From NCBI GenBank assembly GCA_030606465.1, contig JAUWGL010000004.1, positions 1 through 15,680 of the forward strand: a stretch of 15,680 nt of DNA. Reading direction: 5' to 3'. The notes under the pieces were generated by a model that did not search any database, was not told the DNA's origin, and worked only from the letters and a program-made list of their open reading frames with translations. Origin of the DNA: Thermoplasmata archaeon. GTDB taxonomy: Archaea > Thermoplasmatota > E2 > DHVEG-1. Position numbers and translations under genes: made by a program. Below, piece after piece: positions 6,173 through 13,164 of this stretch. Position 1 is the stretch's first letter. Every line of letters begins with the position of its first letter.

Positions 6173-8152
6173 ATGAATCTTTTTCCGTACACTCCTCGTA
6201 AAAGCCAGATGGCGATAATGCAGACCATTAAAAACACACTTGTTTCAGAGGGTGACATGGTTTTTGAATCGGGAACTGGTTCAGGTAAAACCATTTGTAC
6301 TCTTACCTCAACCTTGGAATATGCCTTGGAAAACAATAAAAAAATAATCTATACAACTCGTACGAATGCTCAGCAGCGACAGGTAATACTTGAGCTAAGA
6401 GCGATCAGAAACAAAAACAAAGATATCGAGGAAAAAATTTTTGGTGTTGGTATACAAGGCCGCTCAAACATGTGTCTTCTCGCTAGAAATGACCCTGAGT
6501 TTTCTAATGGGGCAGCTGAAGAACTATCAAAATTCTGTTCAAATGAAAAAAAGAAAGCTAAATCAACTAAAAAAGACAAGGATAAAGGCTGTATTTATTA
6601 CCGGAACTCTTTGGATAAAGAAAAAGTTGACAGCACCATAGAATGGGTAAATCAGAACCTTCCAACTGCAGAAGAGTTCATAGATTTTTGTGAAAAAAAA
6701 CAATTATGTCCATATGAGATAAACAAACTTCTTATTCGCAAGTCATCACTTGTTGTTGTCCCCTATGTTTATGTTTTTGATCTTATGATACGTAACATGC
6801 TTTTTGACTGCCTTAGTTGCCCTGAGGAGGATATGATACTTGTTGTTGATGAAGCACATAATCTCCCAAATTATATCCGGGATTCATTTTCTGCGCAGCT
6901 AAGCATGTACATGCTTAATAGTTGTGTCATGGAGGCTGAGAAATATGGGGATCCATCTATAGCTGATGGAAAGCTTTCCATCTCAGATTTCTGTAAAGTA
7001 TTAATTGATATCGTCAGGGATCTAAGAGATACATATGTCTATGGTATACTTGAAAATGGGATTAGAACAGGCCCCCCAAGGAATAATGATGCTTTTATTC
7101 CTTCTCATGAGTTCGAAACAGAGATACTGTCACGGTTGAAGATCACTAGTAAAACACTTCATGACATTGTTGGGGATCTCATGGTTTATGGTGAAAAGAT
7201 ACAGGAGTACTGTCAGAAGGATGGTAAGCTCCCAAGATCGTATCTTCATAAACTTGGGTTGTTTCTAGATTTCTGGATCAGCCTTGAAATGAATCAATAT
7301 GCTAAACTTGTAGTTGATGCACGTAATGGTAAAAACCCGCGTATAGAGGCTTTTTGCTTGGATCCCTCTGTAGGAACAGGGATTATCAGAGATTTTCATT
7401 CCTCAATTCACATGTCTGGTACTCTTGAACCATTGGAGGAATACCGTGACTCAATGGATCTGGGTGAAAACATAGAACTTGTTTCATATCCCTCACCGTT
7501 TCCAAAAGAAAACCGTCGTATATTTTTTGTTCGTGATGTTACAACAAAATATGATGAGATATTGCGGGATGAAAAAATCCTATCTAAAATGAGGAATCAT
7601 ATAACAAGTATTTGTAACACATTCCAGAAGAATACCATGGTTTTTTTCCCTAGTTTTAACATTATGTCAATGTTTAAGGAGAATGGAGATTTCAATGGTA
7701 TTAACCGTTGTTTATATGTTGAGGATCAGGAAATGTCTCAGACTGCGCTTATGGATCTTGTTTCTGATTTCAAAGGACATGGAGATGAGGATGGTGATGG
7801 TGCAGCTCTTTTCAGTGTTATGGGTGGTCGTATCAGTGAGGGTATGGATTTCCCAGCTGAGCAACTAGAAATAGCTGTAATCGTTGGAATACCGTATCCT
7901 AAACCTACAGCTCGGCAGAGGGGATTGCAACGTTATTATGATATGAAGTTTAGAAAAGGCTGGGAGTACACTGTTGAGGCTCCTACTGCTCGAAAACTAT
8001 TGCAATCTATCGGCCGTTTGATTCGTGATGAAAACGACAGGGGTGTAGCAGTGATCCTTGACCGTAGAGCTTCACGTTTTAAACGTTATATACGGGATTT
8101 ACAGGAATCCAAAAACTTAATGGAAGATATGAAAAGTTTTATGGAAAAATAA
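6173..8152 (+). CDS. xpd: XPD/Rad3-family 5'-3' DNA helicase with Fe-S domain
   Basis: A superfamily 2 ATP-dependent 5'-3' DNA helicase of the XPD/Rad3/DinG group, probably acting in DNA repair. Numbered from the ATG at 6173 (659 residues), it has Walker A GTGSGKT (34-40) and TTRTNAQQ (motif Ia, 61-68). The four iron-sulphur cysteines C101, C122, C140 and C179 are all present, and the helicase box DEAH is at 226-229. Downstream are HMSGTLEP (motif III/IV region), GGRISEGMDFP (motif V) and QSIGRLIR with the arginine fingers (motif VI). Between the second and third cysteines is a lysine-rich loop. A TTG at 6167 is in frame, but the ATG gives the usual start just before the Q-motif-like PYTPRKSQ. 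No SD is seen. It converges with the Trm112-like gene, 5 bp apart. Confidence 0.95.
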   Translation: MNLFPYTPRKSQMAIMQTIKNTLVSEGDMVFESGTGSGKTICTLTSTLEYALENNKKIIYTTRTNAQQRQVILELRAIRNKNKDIEEKIFGVGIQGRSNMCLLARNDPEFSNGAAEELSKFCSNEKKKAKSTKKDKDKGCIYYRNSLDKEKVDSTIEWVNQNLPTAEEFIDFCEKKQLCPYEINKLLIRKSSLVVVPYVYVFDLMIRNMLFDCLSCPEEDMILVVDEAHNLPNYIRDSFSAQLSMYMLNSCVMEAEKYGDPSIADGKLSISDFCKVLIDIVRDLRDTYVYGILENGIRTGPPRNNDAFIPSHEFETEILSRLKITSKTLHDIVGDLMVYGEKIQEYCQKDGKLPRSYLHKLGLFLDFWISLEMNQYAKLVVDARNGKNPRIEAFCLDPSVGTGIIRDFHSSIHMSGTLEPLEEYRDSMDLGENIELVSYPSPFPKENRRIFFVRDVTTKYDEILRDEKILSKMRNHITSICNTFQKNTMVFFPSFNIMSMFKENGDFNGINRCLYVEDQEMSQTALMDLVSDFKGHGDEDGDGAALFSVMGGRISEGMDFPAEQLEIAVIVGIPYPKPTARQRGLQRYYDMKFRKGWEYTVEAPTARKLLQSIGRLIRDENDRGVAVILDRRASRFKRYIRDLQESKNLMEDMKSFMEK

Positions 8153-8157
8153 TAATT

Positions 8158-8328
8158 TCACTTAGGTAGAAGATTCGGTATCCCATCTTCTACAGGGTAC
8201 TTGGTGTTACATTTTTTACAGGTAAAATAGCCCTCAATAATCTCATCGTTTTCTTCCTTTTTGATATCAACCTTAAGGTCTCCTTTGCATGTTGGACAGC
8301 AGAGAATATCAAGCATATCTTTTTTCAT
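8158..8328 (-). CDS. Trm112-like zinc-ribbon methyltransferase partner
   Basis: A 56-residue protein, too short for many ORF callers. It opens MKKDMLDILCCPTCKGDL and has a second CxxC (CKKC, 37-40), then NTKYPVEDGIPNLLPK. Cysteines at 10/11 and 14 pair with C37/C40 in a zinc ribbon, and the ending YPV.DGIPNLLP is the signature of the Trm112/UPF0434 family. In archaea and eukaryotes Trm112 is an obligate partner stabilising several class I methyltransferases that modify tRNA, rRNA and release factor. That role is family knowledge, not shown here. It starts 7 nt after the YhaM-like stop. The GGGGAGG formed by the last codons of that gene lies about 12 nt before its ATG, so the two are a translationally linked pair. 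The stop is TGA. Confidence 0.87.
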   Translation of the reverse strand: MKKDMLDILCCPTCKGDLKVDIKKEENDEIIEGYFTCKKCNTKYPVEDGIPNLLPK

Positions 8329-8335
8329 AAAAACT

Positions 8336-9415
8336 TCAGTCCTCCCCTAGATACATCTGTCTTTTCATACCTACATCAGAATCCCAGATAAAAGCCCATT
8401 CCTCATCAGTGTTTTTCCTGCTTTCCTCAATTTTTTGTATGAAGTTTTTCACCTGTGAGTCCATTAGATCTGCCTGATGAACTACACATGCTTCTATGAT
8501 TTTTGGCATACGTGGAGAACCAAACTCATACCGACCATGATGACTAAGTATAATATGACAAAGCTTATTTTCAAGATCCAAATCAAAATCTTTACCCTTA
8601 TTTTTCAACTCAATTATCTTATCTTTTATCCATCTGTCACCAATTACAATATGACCAATGAACTTCCCCTCAGATGTTTTATCTATTGCCGCTGTAGCCT
8701 CATACTCATTTAGCTTACCAACATCATGCAATATCGCACCAGTAACAACTAGGTCCCTGTTAATACCAGGATACATCTCACAAATATTATTACAAAGACG
8801 TATCACACCCACAGTATGCTCCAGGTTTCCACCCACATAGTTATGATGATGCGTTATAGCAGAGGGAGAATGAGTATAATCCTTAACAAAATCCGAATCA
8901 TCAAAAAACAAAGTAAGAAGATCTTTCAACTGCTCATTTTCAACAGATTTCATTTCCTCTTTTACTACATCAAACAATTCTTTTATACGCTCCTCTTCCA
9001 AAGCCGGTATAAAATCACTAACATCATACTCTTTAGGATTACATCTCCTTATTCCACCAGTAGTCTCATTAATAGAAATCTGAGGTTTCTCCTCATAAAT
9101 CTCAACATTCCCAAGGCGAATCTGAATTACCTCCCCAGTTTTGAAACTATCATACAACCGTTTAACGCGATCCTTATTGTCTCCACCCCAGAATTTAACA
9201 TCTATATCTCCAGTTTTATCTGTAACAACCAGACTAAACCAGGTACCACGTTTATACGCCCGTGGCGGATTCTTAATTTTAACAGCAAAAAAATCATTAA
9301 CAATATCTCCCTCACGTAGATTCTCAGTGAATTGTTCTTTTTTACGCTTTCCGGTATTAGTCTCAATCATGGTTTGCTCATCTTTTCTTTTATTATAGTT
9401 AAGGACATCGGCCAT
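8336..9415 (-). CDS. OB-fold/HD-domain 3'-5' exoribonuclease, YhaM-like
   Basis: The 359-residue protein combines an OB-fold nucleic-acid-binding domain (about 35-120, with WFSLVVTDKTGDIDVKFWG) with a C-terminal HD phosphohydrolase domain. HD metal ligands appear in order: HHHNYVGGNLEH (H200), ILHDVGK (H230-D231), LSHHG (H292-H293) and D316. This order matches Bacillus YhaM/CBF1, a metal-dependent 3'-5' exonuclease on RNA and single-stranded DNA. The exact archaeal substrate is unproven. The ATG at 9415 is fixed by a strong GGGGAGG (9424-9430) eight nt upstream. It lies downstream of the RNase J-like gene (222-bp gap) and directly before the Trm112-like gene. A dedicated promoter and a small upstream ORF precede it. 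Confidence 0.85.
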   Translation of the reverse strand: MADVLNYNKRKDEQTMIETNTGKRKKEQFTENLREGDIVNDFFAVKIKNPPRAYKRGTWFSLVVTDKTGDIDVKFWGGDNKDRVKRLYDSFKTGEVIQIRLGNVEIYEEKPQISINETTGGIRRCNPKEYDVSDFIPALEEERIKELFDVVKEEMKSVENEQLKDLLTLFFDDSDFVKDYTHSPSAITHHHNYVGGNLEHTVGVIRLCNNICEMYPGINRDLVVTGAILHDVGKLNEYEATAAIDKTSEGKFIGHIVIGDRWIKDKIIELKNKGKDFDLDLENKLCHIILSHHGRYEFGSPRMPKIIEACVVHQADLMDSQVKNFIQKIEESRKNTDEEWAFIWDSDVGMKRQMYLGED

Positions 9416-9423
9416 ATGATATT

Positions 9424-9500
9424 CCTCCCCAAGGGTTAAACAACTGTTTCTAACACTCTATAACCTCCTGATTTAAACAATTTTCCTTTCATATATAACA
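9424..9500 (-). promoter_or_regulatory. promoter, six-codon uORF and SD of the YhaM-like gene
   Basis: Reading the minus strand, a TATA box GTTATATATG lies at about 9490-9499 and predicts transcription from near 9469. There the leader opens with CAGGAGG (9463-9469), a strong SD site. Seven nt later is a GTG that starts a six-codon frame, V-L-E-T-V-V (starting M if initiated), ending in TAA (9436-9456). Five nt on comes the second SD, GGGGAGG, serving the exonuclease. A 5-bp inverted repeat AAACA/TGTTT overlaps the uORF. Translation of the uORF is inference from spacing. Confidence 0.4.
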
Positions 9501-9519
9501 AAAAAGCTATAATTTTTTT

Positions 9520-9609
9520 CTAAAATAAACCAAACAGCCCCAAAAAAGAATAAAATGAAGAAATATAAATAAAAATAGTTCCAAAGGGTAAGTTATAGCC
9601 AAAAATCAT
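9520..9609 (-). CDS. possible 29-residue hydrophobic peptide
   Basis: In the otherwise AT-rich gap between the RNase J-like stop and the YhaM-like promoter, ATG 9609 opens a 29-codon frame (ending in TAG at 9520-9522) that is almost wholly hydrophobic or aromatic, starting MIFGYNLPFG. GGAGG at 9622-9626 lies 12 nt upstream, the same unusually long spacing as at the Trm112-like gene. The high T content of the strand alone would produce F/I/L/Y codons, so this may be chance. The remainder of the gap shows nothing recognisable except the promoter described separately. Confidence 0.2.
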   Translation of the reverse strand: MIFGYNLPFGTIFIYISSFYSFLGLFGLF

Positions 9610-9637
9610 ACACCAAAAAAACCTCCATGGAAAACAA

Positions 9638-11053
9638 TCAATAAATTTTATATATTCTACCTTCTTTAATCATCTTAGAAGGCATACTACACTTTCTAAA
9701 CAAACCAGGATGTTCTGTATGAATGGGATAAAGCACTTTAGGATTAATGGTTTTAATTAATTTTCTTAGATCAGAACCACATATATGACCAGAGCAATGC
9801 GATTGAACAAAACGCAGATCAAAATGATTAAGCCAGTTCATCATGCGATCATATGATATCTCCATTTCCTCATCAAAAGGCTCAGAAAGAGAATGAATAT
9901 AAGTTCCACCATATGGTTTTAGATCAACAAGCATGTTAAAATACCAGAAATTCAACACAACCATATACTGATCTGGTTTTTTAGTTAATTCCTCAGCAGT
10001 AATAATATTAGGATAACTCAAACGTCTTTTAATGTACCAATCAGTGTAATCCTCATCGATATAAGTACCTGTTAGTCGTTTAGGTTTAAGAATAAGTATA
10101 TTTCCATCCCGACTATCAGGTGAACGAATTTTTTTATCCTTATGATAACGCTCTAAATAGCATGCATGTTTGAAACTTATCACAAGTTTTTTACCCAAAT
10201 CTTTTGATATTTTATAAAAAGTTGTAAACCGGTCAACATCTTTAAAGTTGAAATCAACAATTGAGAGTTTTTTATTATTTGAGAGTTTTTGTTTTGATTC
10301 TCTGTAAACTTTTTCTTCAGATTCATCTGTTTTACCAATATCAATCCTTGTCCCCTCAGTTATCATAGCAACTGGTTTTGCATCCTTTGAAGCGTTGATG
10401 AAATCATCCGTCATATGAGCATGAGTTCCATGCATACGTAGATCACCGGTATAAACAACTGCACCCTCCGAAGTATGTATAATAAATCCATATGCGCCAG
10501 GGACACTATGATCCACTGCTACTGGAACAATTTCAAGGGAATCAATATGGATTTTGTCACCTGTTCTAAACGTCTTAAATTTTCGTTCTATAGGAAGATT
10601 TTTATAGTTCTTTCTAAAAAGCGGTCTCTTCTTAAAGTTAAGAACCTCATTTTCAATATTTCGTTGACTTTGCTCATCAACAGCATCAAGTATATATTTA
10701 CATGTTTCACCACAAAAAATAGGTATATCCTTATGTAGAAATGATACATAATTCGCATGATCAGCATGCGCATGAGATAAAACAACTCCTTGCACATCAG
10801 GTCCTATTGGTTTTCTCCCAAGATACTCCATGAGATCTTCTCTATAAATACCACTTATATCAGGGATAAGCTTCATTGCAAGAAAATCTCCGATACCATT
10901 AGCAGTCCTCGGAGTTAAAAACTCTTCAAAAAACTCTGCTCTCTTACCAAAACTCATACCAAAATCAAGAAATATTTTTGTATCATTGTCTTCAAGGAGG
11001 ATTTTATTTCCACCTATTTCTTTGACTCCCCCATAAAATGTAAGCTCTACCAC
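9638..11053 (-). CDS. RNase J-like beta-CASP metallo-beta-lactamase nuclease
   Basis: A 471-residue metallo-beta-lactamase-fold protein with a beta-CASP insertion, the architecture of RNA-processing nucleases of the RNase J/CPSF group. The metal site is complete: HAHADH (94-99), H182 in VDHS, D204 in YTGDLR. Beta-CASP motifs follow: acidic E233 in ITEGTRID (A), H423 in SHCSGH (B) and H445 in PIHTEHPG (C). Unlike classical archaeal RNase J it has a longer N-terminal insertion (residues 33-80, with ANGIGDFL and DISGIYREDL) and ends directly after motif C. I therefore keep the family-level name. Endo- or 5'-3' exo-RNA cleavage is expected from the family. The start is GTG, with GGTGA seven nt upstream (11061-11065) and a TATA box at 11091-11100. 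Confidence 0.85.
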   Translation of the reverse strand: MVELTFYGGVKEIGGNKILLEDNDTKIFLDFGMSFGKRAEFFEEFLTPRTANGIGDFLAMKLIPDISGIYREDLMEYLGRKPIGPDVQGVVLSHAHADHANYVSFLHKDIPIFCGETCKYILDAVDEQSQRNIENEVLNFKKRPLFRKNYKNLPIERKFKTFRTGDKIHIDSLEIVPVAVDHSVPGAYGFIIHTSEGAVVYTGDLRMHGTHAHMTDDFINASKDAKPVAMITEGTRIDIGKTDESEEKVYRESKQKLSNNKKLSIVDFNFKDVDRFTTFYKISKDLGKKLVISFKHACYLERYHKDKKIRSPDSRDGNILILKPKRLTGTYIDEDYTDWYIKRRLSYPNIITAEELTKKPDQYMVVLNFWYFNMLVDLKPYGGTYIHSLSEPFDEEMEISYDRMMNWLNHFDLRFVQSHCSGHICGSDLRKLIKTINPKVLYPIHTEHPGLFRKCSMPSKMIKEGRIYKIY

Positions 11054-11060
11054 GCGTATT

Positions 11061-11100
11061 TCACCGTATTTATCTTTTTATCAGAATATGATTAATAAAG
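11061..11100 (-). promoter_or_regulatory. TATA box and SD of the RNase J-like gene
   Basis: On the minus strand CTTTATTAAT (11091-11100) is about 26 bp before position 11070. The SD GGTGA (11061-11065) begins about five nt after that, and the GTG start is seven nt further. T-rich runs just upstream (about 11100-11140) could end the preceding 40-codon ORF transcript. Confidence 0.45.
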
Positions 11101-11148
11101 TTTGTTGAAGAAAAACAAAAGAAGAACGTAGGAAAAGATGAGATAAGC

Positions 11149-11271
11149 CTAATTTTCTTTTTCAAGGTCATGAGCAAGATGTCTTGCTCTTTGTCCGACT
11201 ACAAAGAGTTTTGCAATAAAAGTTATTTCCTTTGCTTCTTCTTTATTTGATACTTGGCCCACAATCTTCAT
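11149..11271 (-). CDS. small 40-residue ORF, unknown function
   Basis: A minus-strand frame from ATG 11271 to TAG 11149-11151 encodes 40 residues beginning MKIVGQVSNKEEAKEITFIA and ending HLAHDLEKEN. The composition is balanced and protein-like (mixed charged and hydrophobic residues with helical periodicity), unlike random AT-rich translation. A short beta-like start precedes a probable amphipathic helix with RARH. A TATA-like CTTTTAAAC (about 11300-11309) sits about 30 bp upstream, and there is no SD, so it would be near-leaderless. It lies 95 bp ahead of the RNase J-like gene in the same direction. I do not recognise the family. Confidence 0.45.
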   Translation of the reverse strand: MKIVGQVSNKEEAKEITFIAKLFVVGQRARHLAHDLEKEN

Positions 11272-11355
11272 TGTTATCAATTATTAGTTTGTAAAGCATG
11301 TTTAAAAGGCATTGTTGTACAAATGTTATCCAAAATCTTTACAAACCTTATCCAA

Positions 11356-11394
11356 AAGTATAAGTTACACAAAATTGTTACTATTTAACTGGAG
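11356..11394 (+). promoter_or_regulatory. TATA box and SD of the zinc-ribbon membrane protein gene
   Basis: AAGTATAAG (11356-11364) predicts a transcript start near 11387. GGAG at 11391-11394 follows, then seven nt to the ATG at 11402. This fixes the start downstream of the longer open frame, which runs back to 11312 through promoter sequence. Confidence 0.5.
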
Positions 11395-11401
11395 TATAAA
11401 A

Positions 11402-12022
11402 ATGAAAATTAACGCTTGCCCAAAGTGTGGTAGTAGAAATATTTCTCAGGGGACACTAGGCGAAGGAGTGTTAACAGGATATGTTACTAAAGATGTCTGC
11501 AAAGACTGCGGATATCAAGGTATGCCACTTATTTTTAACTCTGAAAAAGAGTATAAAAAATTCTTAGAAGGGCTTTCAAAAGACCAGGAGGGAAAAGTTG
11601 GAAAACCTGAAAAAATAGCTGAAGAACCAGTTAAGTTAACAGAAAAAGAAAAAGAACTGCTCGAATTCTTAAACGAACCATCAGAGGAAAAACCTTCAGA
11701 GCCGCTTAAACAAAAACGTCCTTATGGATTAATCATTCTTGTTTTTATCACTATTTTTTATGCCATGCTATTAACTGTTTGGATAATATCTTACCCCTAT
11801 GTATTGGGTCTTAATGTCCATATGTGGCTTTGGATTTATGGTATTATTTTTTTATCTGTTTCAGTATTTTCAATTATTGCTATCCCATATGGATTTCTAA
11901 AAGGAAAAGAGTGGACATATACTCTTGCAGGAACATTATTCATATTTGCTTTGCCATTAGGTTTGTTCTTTCTTTATTATCTTACACGGCCCCATGTTAA
12001 GGCCCATTTTGGAATAACGTAG
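11402..12022 (+). CDS. zinc-ribbon protein with three membrane segments
   Basis: A 206-residue protein in three parts. An N-terminal zinc ribbon has CPKC (6-9) and CKDC (33-36) with GYQG after it. A charged, E/K/P-rich linker (about 48-106) contains a helical KLTEKEKELLEFL. The membrane domain has three hydrophobic segments (about 109-130, 142-165, 172-194) and a short basic end. By the positive-inside rule the zinc ribbon would sit in the cytoplasm. No catalytic motif is seen and no function is known to me. The linker plus zinc ribbon suggest a tether that presents a small binding domain at the membrane. It precedes purP by 64 bp; purP seems to have its own TATA box, so co-transcription is not assured. 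Confidence 0.75.
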   Translation: MKINACPKCGSRNISQGTLGEGVLTGYVTKDVCKDCGYQGMPLIFNSEKEYKKFLEGLSKDQEGKVGKPEKIAEEPVKLTEKEKELLEFLNEPSEEKPSEPLKQKRPYGLIILVFITIFYAMLLTVWIISYPYVLGLNVHMWLWIYGIIFLSVSVFSIIAIPYGFLKGKEWTYTLAGTLFIFALPLGLFFLYYLTRPHVKAHFGIT

Positions 12023-12038
12023 AATAACAGCATCGAAA

Positions 12039-12078
12039 CTATTAAAACAGAGGTGGTCATTTAAGAGCTGTAAGGGTG
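12039..12078 (+). promoter_or_regulatory. TATA-like box and SD of purP
   Basis: CTATTAAAAC (12039-12048) predicts a start near 12070. GGGTG (12074-12078) then lies eight nt before the purP ATG. A GAGGTGG at 12050-12056 is followed by no usable start codon. Confidence 0.35.
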
Positions 12079-12086
12079 TCGCCTTT

Positions 12087-13154
12087 ATGACTGAGATAAA
12101 TATCCACGGCATGCTTACAAATTACGATAAAAAAAACCTTACAATAGCAACGGTTTGTTCTCATTCTAGTCTTCAGATTTTTAATGGAGCCCGTAAAGAA
12201 GGATTTAAAACGTTGGGCATTGCTGTTGGTGAAAAAAGGAAATATTATGATGCATTCCCACTAGGTAAACCAGATGAGTTTTTAATTGTTAAAAACTACA
12301 AAGAAATTTTAAAACACACAGATGAACTCCAAGAAAAAAATGCTATTGTTATTCCTCATGGTTCTTTTGTTGAATACCTTGGAGCTGAAAATTTTTTAAA
12401 ACTGGATCTGCCAACTTTTGGTAATCGTAATGTTTTGATGTGGGAGTCAAATCGTGATAAAGAACGAATCTGGCTTGAGGGCGCTGGTCTGACTATGCCT
12501 CGGGAGATAAAAGATCCACATGATATTGACAAACCTGTGATAGTTAAATATCATGGTGCGAAAGGCGGTAAAGGTTTTTTCATTGCAAAAACTTATGATG
12601 AGTTTAAGAGGAGGTTGGAAAAAGGTAAACCTTTTGTTATCCAGGAGTTTGTGTTGGGGACTCGTTATTACCTTCATTATTTCTATTCTCCTATTCAAGA
12701 TAATGCCTATAAGCTTAGTAAGGGGAGTCTCCAGTTGTTGTCTATGGATCGGCGTGATGAGACTACTATTGATGAAGTGCAGCGTCTGGGTTCTATTGCT
12801 GAGCTTGAGGAGCTTGGTATTCATCCAACGTTTGTTGTAACTGGTAATATTCCTATTGTTATGAGGGAATCACTTCTTCCTAAGGTGTTTAAAATGGGGG
12901 AAGCAGTTGTTGAAAAATCTTTGAAGCTTTTTGATGGTATTATTGGTTCTTTTTGTCTTGAGACTGTTGTTACTGAGGATTTGGAGTTCAAAGTGTTTGA
13001 GATTTCTGCTCGGATTGTTGCAGGTACTAACCCATATAGTTTTGGTTCACCGTATTCTGAGTTTATTCAACCTGATCTTTCTACGGGTCGTAGGATTGCT
13101 CAGGAAATAAAATATGCAGCGAAAAAGAATCAGTTGGATAAAATTCTTACTTAA
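12087..13154 (+). CDS. purP: FAICAR synthetase PurP (formate-dependent AICAR formyltransferase)
   Basis: 5-formaminoimidazole-4-carboxamide ribonucleotide synthetase makes FAICAR from AICAR, formate and ATP. It is the archaeal replacement for the folate-dependent PurH step, penultimate in IMP synthesis. The 355-residue ATP-grasp protein shows the family pattern: an N-terminal domain with ATVCSHSSLQIFNGARKEGF (21-40), PHGSFVEYLG (90-99), FGNRNVLMWESNRDKE (111-126), and the ATP-grasp glycine-rich strand VKYHGAKGGKGFF (153-165). Later come QEFVLGTRYYLHYFYSP and the metal-binding EISARIVAGTN near the C-terminus. Length is normal. The start is ATG with GGGTG eight nt upstream. The gene converges with the ACT-domain gene, 10 nt apart. 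A purO-type IMP cyclohydrolase is not in view. Confidence 0.95.
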   Translation: MTEINIHGMLTNYDKKNLTIATVCSHSSLQIFNGARKEGFKTLGIAVGEKRKYYDAFPLGKPDEFLIVKNYKEILKHTDELQEKNAIVIPHGSFVEYLGAENFLKLDLPTFGNRNVLMWESNRDKERIWLEGAGLTMPREIKDPHDIDKPVIVKYHGAKGGKGFFIAKTYDEFKRRLEKGKPFVIQEFVLGTRYYLHYFYSPIQDNAYKLSKGSLQLLSMDRRDETTIDEVQRLGSIAELEELGIHPTFVVTGNIPIVMRESLLPKVFKMGEAVVEKSLKLFDGIIGSFCLETVVTEDLEFKVFEISARIVAGTNPYSFGSPYSEFIQPDLSTGRRIAQEIKYAAKKNQLDKILT

Positions 13155-13164
13155 TATTTTGTTT

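Noticed and set aside
6082..6336. Minus-strand 84-codon frame overlapping the xpd start
   Set aside because: It runs antisense through the xpd N-terminus with its Walker A motif and has no SD or family resemblance; it is a shadow of xpd.
8816..9319. Plus-strand 167-codon frame inside the YhaM-like gene
   Set aside because: It lies antisense to a strongly supported gene and its I/S/L/F-rich composition is what the reverse strand of that gene gives.
12447..12824. Minus-strand 125-codon frame within purP
   Set aside because: Antisense shadow of purP; no start signals.
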